Positions 9,829-18,630 of a stretch of 64,000 bases of DNA are shown piece by piece. The notes beneath the pieces were generated by a model. That model searched no databases. It had not been told where the DNA came from and saw only the letters and a program-made list of their open reading frames with translations. Both the position numbers and the translations under genes were made by a program. Source of the stretch: an uncultured Clostridia bacterium (lineage in GTDB: Bacteria; Bacillota; Clostridia; Christensenellales; Borkfalkiaceae); contig CANREF010000002.1 of the NCBI GenBank assembly GCA_947629575.1, positions 62,001 through 126,000 of the forward strand. Reading direction: 5' to 3'. Within the stretch, counting starts at the first letter, position 1. Every line of letters starts with the position of its first letter.

Positions 9829-9859
9829 GTTCTTTTACCTTCTTTTTTGATTTTCCTTA

Positions 9860-9887
9860 TTTATATACACAAAAAAACCTCTTTCAA
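9860..9887 (-). promoter_or_regulatory. Promoter of htpG
   Basis: TTGAAA (9882-9887), 16-bp spacer, TATAAA (9860-9865) on the minus strand, about 30 bp before the start codon. No CIRCE or other heat-shock operator was recognised. Confidence 0.6.
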
Positions 9888-9930
9888 AACCGTTTTGTAA
9901 ATTTCTTTACGATATTGACTGCATGGAAAA

Positions 9931-9954
9931 AACCGACCGCGGGAACGGTCGGTT
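9931..9954 (-). terminator. Terminator of the aroH-cmk/plsC/ispH-rpsA operon
   Basis: Nine-bp stem (9931-9939 with 9946-9954), loop CGGGAA, followed on the minus strand by six T residues, 16 bp after the stop at 9970. Confidence 0.85.
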
Positions 9955-9969
9955 TGTATTTTCAAGATG

Positions 9970-12099
9970 TCAGTCTTCCTTCTTCTCTTCCGCGTCGGAA
10001 TTGCCGAGGAGCTCGGAAATGGACGTGCTGAAGCCGCCGGCATTTTCCGTCCACTGGGAATAGTCCTCTTCCTCTTCTTCGGAAGCATTCCGCCTGCCGC
10101 CCTTTCTGTTCCTCGGGCGGTCATCCTCGCGGCGTTCGCGGGGTTCGCGTTCGGGGCGGGGTTCCTGCTCGGGACGGGGCTGCAAAGCCTTGATGGAGAG
10201 AGTGATCTTTCTCTCTGCGGGATTGAACGCCAGGATCTTCGCGTCCACTTCCTGACCGATGGTGAGGATGGAAGTGGGATTGTCGAGCCATTCATGGGTG
10301 ATCTGGGAGACGTGAACGAGCCCATCCACTCCTCTCTCGAGTTCCACGAAGGCGCCGAACGGCACGATGCGAACGACTTTGCCGTGAACGACGTCGCCCT
10401 CTGCATATTTCTCTGCCGCAAGTTCCCAAGGCTGGGGCTGCAACTGCTTATAGCCGATAGAGACCTTCTTGTTCGTGCGGTCTACTCTGAGCACTTTGAA
10501 TTCATAGCGCTTGCCGATCTCGAGCACGTCGGTGACGTTCTTCACGCCCGCCCAGCTCAGATCGGAGATGTGCGCGAGGCAGTCGAAACCGTTCACGGAG
10601 ACAAATGCGCCGAAGGAGGTAACTCTCTCCACCTTTCCTTCCACGACGTCCCCTTCCTGAATGGATTCGAAGAACGCCGCCTCTTTCTCCGCTTTTGCGG
10701 CTTCGCGCGCCGCTCTCTCCTCTTCGAGGATGACGCGCTGGGAAGCGATGATCTCCTTCCTGCCCGTTCTGCGGATGTCCTCGGGCTTCTGCACCCGAAG
10801 CCGCAGCTTCTTTCCGACATATTTGTCGAGTTCCTTTACGTAACCCGACCGGATCTCACGCGCGGGAATAAATACGGGATAGGTCCCGAGTTCTGCGGTA
10901 AGCCCCCCCTTGTTGAATCCGGTGCATGTCACGGAAAACTCCTTGCCTTCCGCGATGTCCTTGAGCTGTGCTTCCTCTTCCCGGATCTTGGCAAGCATCT
11001 TTTCGGAGAGCTTTACCTTGGGGGAGATCTCCACCACCATCAGCTCGATCTCCGTACCGACCTTTTCGGCATAGGCTTCACGGCTGTACTCGTCACAGAC
11101 GAGCTCTTCCTTTGCAAGCAAGATCTCGAGCTTGCCGGAAGCGGACACATACACTCCCTCATCCGTCGCCGAAACGATCCGTGCGGTGATGATCTGTCCC
11201 TTCTTGTACCGCTCTTCCTTGTCGATCCCCTCAACGACGTCCATCATTGTCGTTGCCTGAACTTCCGCGTTGTTTTCTTCCATCTTGAAAAGAACCTCCT
11301 GAGTCTGCCAATCGGGAGTGCTCGCCCCCGCTATGATACCGACCCTTTCAAATAATAAAAATTTTTCATATTCGAAATCGTCTGCACATTCCAGACGGAA
11401 GACCCGCCCGCAATACTTCGACGCGATTTCGCAAAGTTTTCCCGTGTTGCTGCTGTTGAGCCCGCCAAGCACGATCACGGCGTCAGAATTTCTTGAAATT
11501 TCCTCCGCTTCCTTCTGTCGCCATATAGTAGTATAACAAATTGTCTTAAAAATCTCAACTGTTTTTTGACATACTTTTCGAATATTTTCCGTAATTTTCA
11601 AAAATAATTGCTCGGAAAAGGTCGTTTGCGCCACAATTACGCAATTTTTTTGAGTGAGCGGGGTCAGATCTTCCTCTTCGGAGGCAAAAACGAAGGATTC
11701 GCCCGCGCACCAACCGAGAAGCCCGCGCACCTCGGGATGCTCCCTATGACCCACGATGACGATGGTTTTTCCGTTGCCGCTCTCCCGCTCGACGATGCGC
11801 TGCGTGCGCTTTACGAAGTCGCAGGTACAGTCGATGATCGCGATCCCCCGCCGCGCGCATTCCTCGTAGACCGCCTTCCCCACGCCGTGGGAGCGGATGA
11901 TAAGCCGCGCGCCCGAGGGAACGTCGGCGGTCGTCTCCACCGTGCGTATCCCCCGCTCGCTGAGCTTCCCCGTCACCTCGCGGTTATGGATGAGCTGTCC
12001 GAACACGTAGGTGTTCTCGGGCGGGACGGAGAAGGCGGTGTCCACAGCCCGCCTTACCCCCGAGCAAAATCCGCAATGTCTTGCAAAGGTCACCTTCAT
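9970..12099 (-). CDS. ispH: IspH-ribosomal protein S1 fusion
   Basis: A 709-residue fusion of 4-hydroxy-3-methylbut-2-enyl diphosphate reductase (last MEP-pathway step, Fe-S enzyme) to ribosomal S1-like OB-folds, an arrangement known in Clostridia. The IspH half (about 1-285) has cluster cysteines C12 (CGFCSGV), C93 (CTCDFVK) and C187 (TICYTT), plus GHREHPEV with the catalytic His120 and Glu122 region and LGGLNSSNTGKL. Four S1 repeats follow, starting at GQIITARIV, GKEFSVTCT, GDVVEGKVE and GDVVHGKVV, then an acidic/basic tail. Translation starts at 12099 through a 4-bp ATGA overlap with plsC. A longer upstream frame is only an overlap with plsC. Confidence 0.95.
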   Translation of the reverse strand: MKVTFARHCGFCSGVRRAVDTAFSVPPENTYVFGQLIHNREVTGKLSERGIRTVETTADVPSGARLIIRSHGVGKAVYEECARRGIAIIDCTCDFVKRTQRIVERESGNGKTIVIVGHREHPEVRGLLGWCAGESFVFASEEEDLTPLTQKNCVIVAQTTFSEQLFLKITENIRKVCQKTVEIFKTICYTTIWRQKEAEEISRNSDAVIVLGGLNSSNTGKLCEIASKYCGRVFRLECADDFEYEKFLLFERVGIIAGASTPDWQTQEVLFKMEENNAEVQATTMMDVVEGIDKEERYKKGQIITARIVSATDEGVYVSASGKLEILLAKEELVCDEYSREAYAEKVGTEIELMVVEISPKVKLSEKMLAKIREEEAQLKDIAEGKEFSVTCTGFNKGGLTAELGTYPVFIPAREIRSGYVKELDKYVGKKLRLRVQKPEDIRRTGRKEIIASQRVILEEERAAREAAKAEKEAAFFESIQEGDVVEGKVERVTSFGAFVSVNGFDCLAHISDLSWAGVKNVTDVLEIGKRYEFKVLRVDRTNKKVSIGYKQLQPQPWELAAEKYAEGDVVHGKVVRIVPFGAFVELERGVDGLVHVSQITHEWLDNPTSILTIGQEVDAKILAFNPAERKITLSIKALQPRPEQEPRPEREPRERREDDRPRNRKGGRRNASEEEEEDYSQWTENAGGFSTSISELLGNSDAEEKKED

Positions 12100-12851
12100 T
12101 TCTTTTTCCCGCGTCTCTGCTTCTTCGCGGCAAGCATGGCGCGGTGCTCCGCCCGCAGATCGTAGATCCGCTGCTTGATCTTTTCTTCCGCTTCCTCGTA
12201 TTCTTCGGGCGTCAGCTTGCGGCCGTAGTACTCCGTAAGTTCCATGGGCTCGCCGAATACGACGTGCGTGACATGCCACACGCGGGGTTTGTTACAGATG
12301 ACAAAGGGAATGATGGGCGCTTCGGTCTTGATGGCAAGCAGAGCCGACCCGCCGTGGAAGGGCAGAAAGGTCTCGCCGTCCCCTTCCTTGTTGCGGGTCC
12401 CCTCGGGGAACATGGACACCTTCTCTCCGTTGCGGAGCACCCGCATGGAGTCCATGAGCGTGCGGACGTCCGAGCCGTCCCGCATCGCGGGGATCACCCC
12501 CACCTTCCTGCCCAAACAGCCGATGATGGGGAGATGAAGGATGGATTCCTTCGCGAGGAAATGAACTCCTTCCCACGTCGTGCGGGCGGGATAAAACACA
12601 TCCCAGATGCAGTAGTGGTTTCCCACGAAAATACATGCGCCCGTTCCCGCCTTCTTGTGCCCGTAGAGTTTATAAGGATAGATGATAAAATGCAGGGGAT
12701 ACAAGATAATGCGCAAAAAGTTCAGAAGGTGCATGACATGCTTTCCCTTCTTGTTTGCGGGAAAGAGCAGTTTGCGCTTCTTTTCCTTGCTCTTTTTCGT
12801 CTTTTTCTCCCTCTTTCCTTCCTGCGCTTCCCGCTCCCGATTCTCTTCCAT
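12096..12851 (-). CDS. plsC: 1-acyl-sn-glycerol-3-phosphate acyltransferase (PlsC family)
   Basis: Membrane-associated acyltransferase making phosphatidic acid from lysophosphatidate. The HX4D motif is H79-YCIW-D84 and the phosphate-binding motif is FPEGTR at 148-153. A very basic N-terminal tail (about 30 residues, lysine-rich) precedes a hydrophobic segment near residues 40-60. The start overlaps the upstream stop by one base (TGATG), and the stop overlaps the ispH-rpsA start, so all three genes are translationally coupled. Confidence 0.9.
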   Translation of the reverse strand: MEENREREAQEGKREKKTKKSKEKKRKLLFPANKKGKHVMHLLNFLRIILYPLHFIIYPYKLYGHKKAGTGACIFVGNHYCIWDVFYPARTTWEGVHFLAKESILHLPIIGCLGRKVGVIPAMRDGSDVRTLMDSMRVLRNGEKVSMFPEGTRNKEGDGETFLPFHGGSALLAIKTEAPIIPFVICNKPRVWHVTHVVFGEPMELTEYYGRKLTPEEYEEAEEKIKQRIYDLRAEHRAMLAAKKQRRGKKK

Positions 12852-13858
12852 CAGATCTTCTCCCCGATCTTTTGCTTCACAAGCGCAAGGACTTCCTCCG
12901 CCGTAAGGTCGGAAGTGTCGATCTCCACGGCGTCGTCCGCCCGTTTGAGGGGGGCGAGGGAACGGGTGCTGTCCTGCTCGTCGCGGCGGATGATCTCGGT
13001 GAGCAATTCGTCGGGATCTACCTGATAGCCCTTCGCGGTCAGCTCATCGAACCGGCGCTTCGCGCGCACACGGGGAGAGGCAGTGAGATAAAATTTGAAA
13101 TCCGCCTCGGGCAGCACGAATGTCCCGATATCCCGCCCGTCCAGCACACAACTCATCCTGCCCGCGATCTCCCGCTGCTTCTCCGTCATGTGCATCCTCA
13201 CGCTCGGAAGTTTGGAAACGGCGGACGCCGCCATCGAGACGGGGGGCTTGCGGATGTCCTCGGAGACGTCCCGCCCGTCGAGCAGGGTCTTCTGCACGCC
13301 GTCTTCATACACGACGTCGAGTTTGACGTCCTTCATAAGATCGACGATCGCCGCCTCGTCCTCCGTGTCCACGCCCGCCTCCAGCGCCTTGAGCGCACAG
13401 GCGCGGTACATCGCTCCCGTGTCGAGATACAATATGTTGAAATCTCGTGCCAACGCCTTTGCAACGGTGGATTTCCCGCTCCCCGCAGGGCCGTCGATCG
13501 CGATGTTGATCTTGTCGGCGAGGTCCTTCCGCAAAACGCGCGCACCGCGCAGATAGACGTGGGAAGGCGCAAGGTTCTTCCCCACGAAGAGCATCGCGCG
13601 GATGCAGAGAGGAAGTCCCCCATCGATATCCGGCTCCTGTGCGGAGAAGAGGGAACAGCTCGCAAAGCCCGCTTCCCGCGCCGCCTTGGCGGGGTAATAG
13701 GAGTGAATGTCCGAGGTAGAGGAAAAGACAAGGGAGACGATCTCGTCCCGCTTGAGCCCGTTTCTGCTCTCGATCTGCTCCAAAAGTTCTTTGACCGCTT
13801 TTTTGATCTCTTCGGCGCTGTCACAGGGGATCGTCGTCGCACCGCGAATCACCGTCAT
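12851..13858 (-). CDS. cmk: Chorismate mutase (AroH)-cytidylate kinase fusion
   Basis: A 335-residue two-domain protein. Residues 1-113 match the AroH class of chorismate mutase (chorismate to prephenate): VIRGATT with Arg5, FPAKAARE-like YPAKAAREAG, AQEPDIDGGLPLCIRAML with Glu75 and Arg87, and HVYLRGA with Tyr102, equivalent to known BsCM active-site residues. The BsCM Cys75 position is serine. Residues about 116-335 are (d)CMP kinase: P-loop GPAGSGKST (123-131), LDTGAMYRA, GRDIGTFV and RDEQDSTR. One ribosome binding site (AAGGAG) serves the whole frame and no internal stop separates the domains. The domains are joined by only a few residues, KDLADKIN. Confidence 0.92.
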   Translation of the reverse strand: MTVIRGATTIPCDSAEEIKKAVKELLEQIESRNGLKRDEIVSLVFSSTSDIHSYYPAKAAREAGFASCSLFSAQEPDIDGGLPLCIRAMLFVGKNLAPSHVYLRGARVLRKDLADKINIAIDGPAGSGKSTVAKALARDFNILYLDTGAMYRACALKALEAGVDTEDEAAIVDLMKDVKLDVVYEDGVQKTLLDGRDVSEDIRKPPVSMAASAVSKLPSVRMHMTEKQREIAGRMSCVLDGRDIGTFVLPEADFKFYLTASPRVRAKRRFDELTAKGYQVDPDELLTEIIRRDEQDSTRSLAPLKRADDAVEIDTSDLTAEEVLALVKQKIGEKI

Positions 13859-13897
13859 ATCATTCTCTCCTTCCGTTCGTTGTTCTATTTCTCAACT

Positions 13898-13926
13898 ATT
13901 ATAATTTGACCGAAGAAAAATGTCAA
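13898..13926 (-). promoter_or_regulatory. Perfect-consensus promoter of the aroH-cmk operon
   Basis: TTGACA (13921-13926), 17-bp spacer, TATAAT (13898-13903) on the minus strand, about 40 bp upstream of the ATG. Confidence 0.9.
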
Positions 13927-13949
13927 CCGATTCGGGGATTTTTCCGTTC

Positions 13950-15173
13950 TCATTCCTTTGGAATGCCCTTTCCCGCGGCGTAGCCCGTCGCAAAGGCGAT
14001 CTGAAGATTGAAACCGCCCGTCAAAGCGTCGACGTCGAGCGTCTCTCCGCAAAAGTAAAGTCCCTTCACGAGCTTGCTCTGCATGGTCTTCGGATCGATC
14101 TCCGCAAGGGAAACGCCGCCCGAAGTCACGACGGCTTCCCCGAACCCGCGCAACGCTTTCGGGGTGAGCGGGAAACACTTCAGCGTCCGCACAAGCCCCT
14201 CTCGCTCCTCCCGCGTGACCGCATTCCCCTGCTTTTCGGGGTCGATCCTCGCGGCGTCGAGCACGAGCCTTCCCAAATTCTTGGGCAAAAGGCCTCCGAT
14301 GATGTTCTTCATCCGCTCGTTCTTCCGTTCGGACAGATCGCGCAGGACGCGCGCGCCGAGCACTCCTTCGTCGAGTGCGGGCTTAAAATCGATCCCGAGG
14401 CGGAGCTGTGCGGGCGGCAGGCGGTTGATATAGGCGGAAAGGCTCAGCACGAGCGGACCGCTCACGCCGTAATGGGTAAAGAGCAATTCGCCCTGCTCGG
14501 AGAAGATGACCTTTCCGTCACGGCGGCAGGTGAGCACACAATTCTTCACGGTGACGCCCTGCGCCAAAGAAAGGTCCTCTTCGGTCTCGAGCCCCACGAG
14601 CGAAGGAACGCACAGGGAGACGGTATGCCCCGCCTCCTTTGCGAACCGCAGCCCGTCCCCCGTAGAACCCGTAGAGGGATAACTGAGCCCGCCCGTCGCC
14701 ACAATGAGAGCGTCGCAAAAAATCTCACCCGCATTCGTTATTATGCCACGCATAGTACTATGCAAAACGTCAATTTTTTGTACTTCGGTCTCCAATTTGA
14801 AGGCCACTCCGACGCTTTTGCAGGCTTTTTCAAGCGTTTTTGTGACATCGCTCGCATGATCGGATACCGGAAAAACACGATTCCCCCGTTCCGTCTTGAG
14901 GGGCAAGCCGAAACTTTCGAGGAAGGACATCATTTTCTGCGGCGGGAATTTATAGATCGCGCCGCGCAAAAACTTCTCGCCGTGGACCACGTTTTGCAAG
15001 AATTCATCGGGCGGGCAGTCGTTGGTGAGATTGCATCTCCCCTTTCCCGTGATATAAATTTTTTTGCCGAGCTTTTCGTTTTTTTCGAGGAGGAGCACCT
15101 CATGCCCTTCCTCTGCGGCGGCATATGCCGCCATGAGCCCACTCGCGCCTCCGCCGACAACGACGACCTTCAT
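13950..15173 (-). CDS. HI0933/YhiN-type NAD(P)/FAD-dependent oxidoreductase
   Basis: A 407-residue flavoprotein of the HI0933 (YhiN) family, whose physiological reaction is not settled. The FAD-binding dinucleotide fold is at the N-terminus (VVVVGGGASGLMAAYAAA). Next come GKGRCNLTND, typical for the family, VATGGLSYPSTGSTGDGLRFA, and the C-terminal CGETLDVDALTGGFNLQIA. I chose the ATG at 15173, preceded by GGAG, over an 18-codon extension. A hairpin followed by TTTT lies directly upstream, so this gene may be insulated or attenuated. Confidence 0.92.
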   Translation of the reverse strand: MKVVVVGGGASGLMAAYAAAEEGHEVLLLEKNEKLGKKIYITGKGRCNLTNDCPPDEFLQNVVHGEKFLRGAIYKFPPQKMMSFLESFGLPLKTERGNRVFPVSDHASDVTKTLEKACKSVGVAFKLETEVQKIDVLHSTMRGIITNAGEIFCDALIVATGGLSYPSTGSTGDGLRFAKEAGHTVSLCVPSLVGLETEEDLSLAQGVTVKNCVLTCRRDGKVIFSEQGELLFTHYGVSGPLVLSLSAYINRLPPAQLRLGIDFKPALDEGVLGARVLRDLSERKNERMKNIIGGLLPKNLGRLVLDAARIDPEKQGNAVTREEREGLVRTLKCFPLTPKALRGFGEAVVTSGGVSLAEIDPKTMQSKLVKGLYFCGETLDVDALTGGFNLQIAFATGYAAGKGIPKE

Positions 15174-15191
15174 ATGATCTCCTAAGCAAAA

Positions 15192-15209
15192 CGAGGGCGT
15201 CCGCCCTCG
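15192..15209 (-). terminator. Terminator-like hairpin in the leader of the HI0933-type gene
   Basis: An 8-bp GC-rich inverted repeat (15192-15199 with 15202-15209) followed on the minus strand by TTTT and then the ribosome binding site. It may terminate upstream transcription or attenuate the flavoprotein gene. Confidence 0.5.
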
Positions 15210-15224
15210 CGTATTGTTGTCTTC

Positions 15225-15447
15225 CACGTGTATTTCTTTTCAAACGACACCCCTTCCGTCACGCGCTTTGCGCGTGACACCCCTCTCCGCGGATAGAACT
15301 CCGCGTCGGTCACCGTTCGCGCTATATAATGCGCTCACTTATGTCGCATTGCGCCAACGGTTATCAACCGTTGGCAGAATGCAATGCTCCACCTCAAGGG
15401 GTGGGCAAGGGTGGAGTGAGCAAAGAAACGTGCGAAACCATTTCCCT
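15225..15447 (-). repeat. Expanded copy of intergenic repeat family R1
   Basis: Ends resemble the R1 copies at 18819-18912 and 47822-47927. The left end reads GTGTATTTCTTTTCAAACGA followed by CACCCC, and the right end reads GAGTGAGCAAAGAAACGTGC. The middle is longer than in the other copies and contains its own short inverted repeats, such as GTCACGCG/CGCGTGAC and CAACGGTT/AACCGTTG. No gene is supported inside. Confidence 0.6.
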
Positions 15448-15608
15448 AATTACTGCGCGGAGCAGGGTTTCCCTGCGGCAGCGCACACAATTTGCCGCAC
15501 TCTTACGGCTTATTGTCCGACAACGCGATGAAGAGGACAAACGGGTTAAGGCGCGGTAGCGTGTTTCCTCACGGAAAAAGATTTTGCGGAGCAAAAGATT
15601 TTTCGTGA
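15448..15608 (+). repeat. Single copy of structured repeat family R2 (variant)
   Basis: Shares order and spacing of elements with the array at 50244-50814: hairpin H2 (15454-15485; TGCGC/GCGCA outer, GCAGGG/CCCTGC inner stem), ACACAATTTG, hairpin H3 (GCCG 15494-15497 with CGGC 15506-15509), a CCTCAC block, and hairpin H1 (15575-15603, TTTTGC/GCAAAA with flanking A5/T5). Between H3 and H1 it has a different segment with GTCC/GGAC pairing. This stretch between the flavoprotein and the oadA-like gene carries no recognisable gene. Confidence 0.65.
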
Positions 15609-15611
15609 ATA

Positions 15612-17027
15612 CTACACCGGATATACTCCCGATTTTGCCATGTCGGCGTCCACGCCGCCGCGCGCCTTTCTCCATTTGAAGAAGTTCTCCGCCACCTCGG
15701 GGAAGAGCGCATAGGACAAAACGTCCTCTTCCTGCGTGTAGTAGCCCTTCTCCTCCACCTCTTTTTTGAGCGCTTCATATTCCGGCTTCAGATCGTCTGC
15801 GGGGCGGTAAGTGATCCGCTTCTCGCCTTTAAGCACCTTCTCCGCAACTTCTTCGTTGACGGGCATGGGAAGGGTCCCGTATTTTCCCGCAAAGAGATCG
15901 CGCGTCTCCTTTGTGACCATTTTATACCGCTCGCCCATGACGACGTTCATCACCGCCTGCGTGCCGACGATCTGCGAACTCGGGGTCACGAGGGGCGGGT
16001 AGCCGCAGTCCCTTCTCACATTGGGGACTTCCGCGAGCACTTCGGGAAGTTTTTCTTCCTTCCCCGCCTTTTTGAGCTGGTTCATGAGGTTGGAAAGCAT
16101 ACCGCCCGGCACTTGATAGATGAGGGTATTCACATCCACCTGCCGCACCTTGGGGTTGAGCGAGCCCTCCTTTTCGAGCTCCTGAGCTACCTTTTTGAAG
16201 TGGTTGGCGATCGGGATGAGCTTGTTGAGGTCGATGCCCGTATCGTACTGCGTGCCCTTCAGCGTGGCGACGAGGGGTTCTGTTGCGGGCTGGGAAGTGC
16301 CGTTCGCAAGGGGCGAGAGCGCAGTATCCACGATATCCACGCCCGCCTTGATCGCCATGAGGTTGACCATATCCCCCGTTCCCGTCGTGTTATGGGTATG
16401 AAGGTGCACCTTCGTTTCGGGACGAAGCGCCTTTTTGAGGGCGGTCACGAGATCGAACGCGTCGAACGGCAGGAGCAGGTTCGCCATATCCTTGACGCAG
16501 ATATTGTCCGCGCCCATGTCCTCGTAAGTCTTGGCGAGCTTCACGAAATATTCAAGGGTATGAACAGGGCTCGTCGTATAGGAGATCGCTGCTTCGCACA
16601 CGCCGTTTACGGGAGCGCCGTACTTTTTGATCGCCTTCATGGACGCTTCGAGATTGCGCGGGTCGTTGAGCGCGTCGAACACGCGGATGACGCCGATCCC
16701 GTTCTCAAAGCACTTCTCGACAAATTTCTCCACGAGATCGTCCGCATAATTTCGATAGCCGAGAAGATTCTGCCCGCGCAGAAGCATCTGGATGGGCGTC
16801 TTTTTGAGGTATTTTTTGAGGATGCGAAGACGCTCCCACGGGTCTTCGTTCAAAAAGCGCATACAGCTGTCGTAAGTCGCTCCCCCCCACCCTTCGAGGG
16901 AATAGTAGCCCACTTCGTCGAGCGCGGAAAGAACGGGGAGCATCTGCTCCGTCCGCATACGCGTTGCCGCATGGGACTGGTGCGCGTCGCGCAGAATTGT
17001 ATCTGTGATCAAAACTTTTTTTGACAT
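15612..17027 (-). CDS. oadA: Oxaloacetate decarboxylase alpha-type carboxyltransferase (5S-like)
   Basis: Transfers carboxyl groups between oxaloacetate/pyruvate and biotin. The 471-residue protein has the pyruvate-carboxyltransferase barrel: ITDTILRDAHQS near the N-terminus (metal and catalytic region), LRGQNLLGYRNY, ICVKDMAN with the conserved lysine, and HLHTHNTTGTGD carrying the zinc-binding histidines. A conserved C-terminal region follows but no attached biotinyl domain; a separate carrier is encoded upstream. It is the last gene of a five-gene operon (12S-like, gamma, carrier, beta, alpha), 25 bp after oadB. Pyruvate carboxylase subunit B is an alternative name for the same fold. Confidence 0.9.
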   Translation of the reverse strand: MSKKVLITDTILRDAHQSHAATRMRTEQMLPVLSALDEVGYYSLEGWGGATYDSCMRFLNEDPWERLRILKKYLKKTPIQMLLRGQNLLGYRNYADDLVEKFVEKCFENGIGVIRVFDALNDPRNLEASMKAIKKYGAPVNGVCEAAISYTTSPVHTLEYFVKLAKTYEDMGADNICVKDMANLLLPFDAFDLVTALKKALRPETKVHLHTHNTTGTGDMVNLMAIKAGVDIVDTALSPLANGTSQPATEPLVATLKGTQYDTGIDLNKLIPIANHFKKVAQELEKEGSLNPKVRQVDVNTLIYQVPGGMLSNLMNQLKKAGKEEKLPEVLAEVPNVRRDCGYPPLVTPSSQIVGTQAVMNVVMGERYKMVTKETRDLFAGKYGTLPMPVNEEVAEKVLKGEKRITYRPADDLKPEYEALKKEVEEKGYYTQEEDVLSYALFPEVAENFFKWRKARGGVDADMAKSGVYPV

Positions 17028-17052
17028 AAACTCCTCCCTTTCTCCTCAGACG

Positions 17053-18234
17053 CTACCACGGGATCGCAAGCAAAATACCTGCGGCGAGCGCCGAGCCGAT
17101 CACGCCCGCGACGTTGGGTCCCATGGCGTGCATCAATAGATGATTCTGCGGGTCGGTCTCCCGTCCGACGTCCTCGGAGATCCTCGCCGCCATTGGAACT
17201 GCGGAGACCCCAGCCGAGCCGATGAGCGGGTTGATCTGCCCGTGCGTAAGTTTGCACATCACCTTTGCGGTGAGCAATCCGCCGATCGTGCCGCAATAGA
17301 AGGCGACCACACCGATGAGGATGATCTTGAGCGTATCCGTCGTGAGGAACACATCCCCTTTTGCCTTGCAGCCGACGGCGATCCCCAAAAAGATCGTAAC
17401 GGTGTTCATGAGCCCGTGCTGTGCCTGTGAGGAAAGACGCTCGACAACGCCCGATTCGCGGAAGAGATTTCCGAGCATGAGCATACCGAGCAGCGGGATC
17501 GCGGACGGCAGGAAGAGCCCGACGACGAGCGTGATCGCCACGGGGAAGATGATCTTCTCCACTTTGGAGACCTGACGGAGGGGCTTCATGCGGATGGCGC
17601 GCTCTTTCTTGGTCGTGAGCAGCCGCATGAGCGGCTTTTGGATGACGGGAATGAGCGCCATGTACGAATACGCCGCGATGGCGATCATGGGCAGAAGATC
17701 TCGGGCGAGCACGTTCGCGACGTAGATCGCGGTCGGTCCGTCCGCACCGCCGATGATGGCGATCGCCGCCGCTTCCGCACCGCCGAAGCCGAGCGTCACC
17801 GCGCCGAAGAGGGCGAGGAAGATCCCGAGCTGTGCGCCCGCGCCGATGATCATACTCTTGGGATTGGCGATGAGCGGACCGAAGTCGGTCATCGCGCCAA
17901 TGCCGAGAAAGATGATGGGCGGATAGATGACCTTATCCACGCCGTAGTAGAGATACCATAGAAGCCCGCGGTCCACAACATTGTCGTAGGTGTGAGCTTC
18001 GTCCGTGTAAGTCCCCCATAAGATCTTCTCCGCGCCCGGGATATTGATGAGAAACATCCCGAAGGCGATGGGCAAAAGGAGCATGGGCTCGAATTTCTTG
18101 ACGATTGCAAGAAACATCAGCACAAAGGAGATCGCGAGCATGACATAGTTTTGCCATGTCCCCTGCGAGAGCCCCATGGATTCCCAAAGATCGGAGAAAA
18201 TTTTCCCGATGTCGAGTGCAAGTAAATTCTGCAT
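17053..18234 (-). CDS. oadB: Sodium-pumping decarboxylase beta subunit (OadB/GcdB/MmdB)
   Basis: Integral membrane subunit that decarboxylates carboxybiotin and exports sodium. The 393-residue sequence has roughly ten hydrophobic segments and the family signature GGADGPTAIYVAN within GFGGAEAAAIAIIGGADG, containing the essential aspartate. The N-terminal motif ILLWGTYTDEAHTYDN-like region faces outside in the family. It is 15 bp after the biotin-carrier gene. Its presence makes this an energy-conserving membrane pump rather than a soluble transcarboxylase. Confidence 0.93.
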   Translation of the reverse strand: MQNLLALDIGKIFSDLWESMGLSQGTWQNYVMLAISFVLMFLAIVKKFEPMLLLPIAFGMFLINIPGAEKILWGTYTDEAHTYDNVVDRGLLWYLYYGVDKVIYPPIIFLGIGAMTDFGPLIANPKSMIIGAGAQLGIFLALFGAVTLGFGGAEAAAIAIIGGADGPTAIYVANVLARDLLPMIAIAAYSYMALIPVIQKPLMRLLTTKKERAIRMKPLRQVSKVEKIIFPVAITLVVGLFLPSAIPLLGMLMLGNLFRESGVVERLSSQAQHGLMNTVTIFLGIAVGCKAKGDVFLTTDTLKIILIGVVAFYCGTIGGLLTAKVMCKLTHGQINPLIGSAGVSAVPMAARISEDVGRETDPQNHLLMHAMGPNVAGVIGSALAAGILLAIPW

Positions 18235-18249
18235 ATTGCGCTCCGCGGT

Positions 18250-18606
18250 TTACGAAATGACGGCGAGAACGGCGTCCGACTCGACGTTCGTACCCTTCTG
18301 CACCTGATAAGTGACAGTCCCGTCGCAGGGAGCGGTGATGTCGTTGTCCATCTTCATGGCTTCGAGCACGAGAATGGGCTGGTCCTTTTTGACCCTATCG
18401 CCGCTGTTGAAGAGCAGATTTTTGATGAGCCCGGGGAAGGGAGAGAGCACCTTCGTGCCGTTGAGATTCGCTTTAGCCGCCGCCTTGGGCGCGGGAAGCG
18501 AGCCCGGTTGCGGCGCTTTGGGCGCTGCGGAAGCCCCGCTTGCGCCGACCTCTTCCACTCCGACTTCGTACCTTTTTCCGTCCACTGTGATGATGAAATT
18601 ACGCAT
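18250..18606 (-). CDS. Biotin carboxyl carrier subunit of the decarboxylase
   Basis: A 118-residue biotinyl protein that shuttles the carboxyl group between carboxyltransferase and beta subunits. The biotin-accepting motif is EAMKM with Lys85, in a lipoyl/biotinyl domain at about 52-118. An N-terminal strand region (FIITVDGKRYEVGVEEV) is followed by an Ala/Pro/Lys-rich hinge (about 21-48), as in GcdC/MmdC proteins. It is separated from the gamma gene by a 307-bp gap filled with repeats. Confidence 0.93.
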   Translation of the reverse strand: MRNFIITVDGKRYEVGVEEVGASGASAAPKAPQPGSLPAPKAAAKANLNGTKVLSPFPGLIKNLLFNSGDRVKKDQPILVLEAMKMDNDITAPCDGTVTYQVQKGTNVESDAVLAVIS

Positions 18607-18630
18607 AAAAACTCCTTATTAGATATTCAC

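Noticed and set aside
14745-14775. Palindromic GCATAGTACTATGC motif resembling the inverted repeat at 50123-50147
   Set aside because: It lies inside a coding region of the flavoprotein gene, and the similarity is short, so it is probably chance.
15214-15559. Short plus-strand frames between the flavoprotein and oadA-like genes
   Set aside because: They lie entirely within R1/R2 repeats and lack coding signals.
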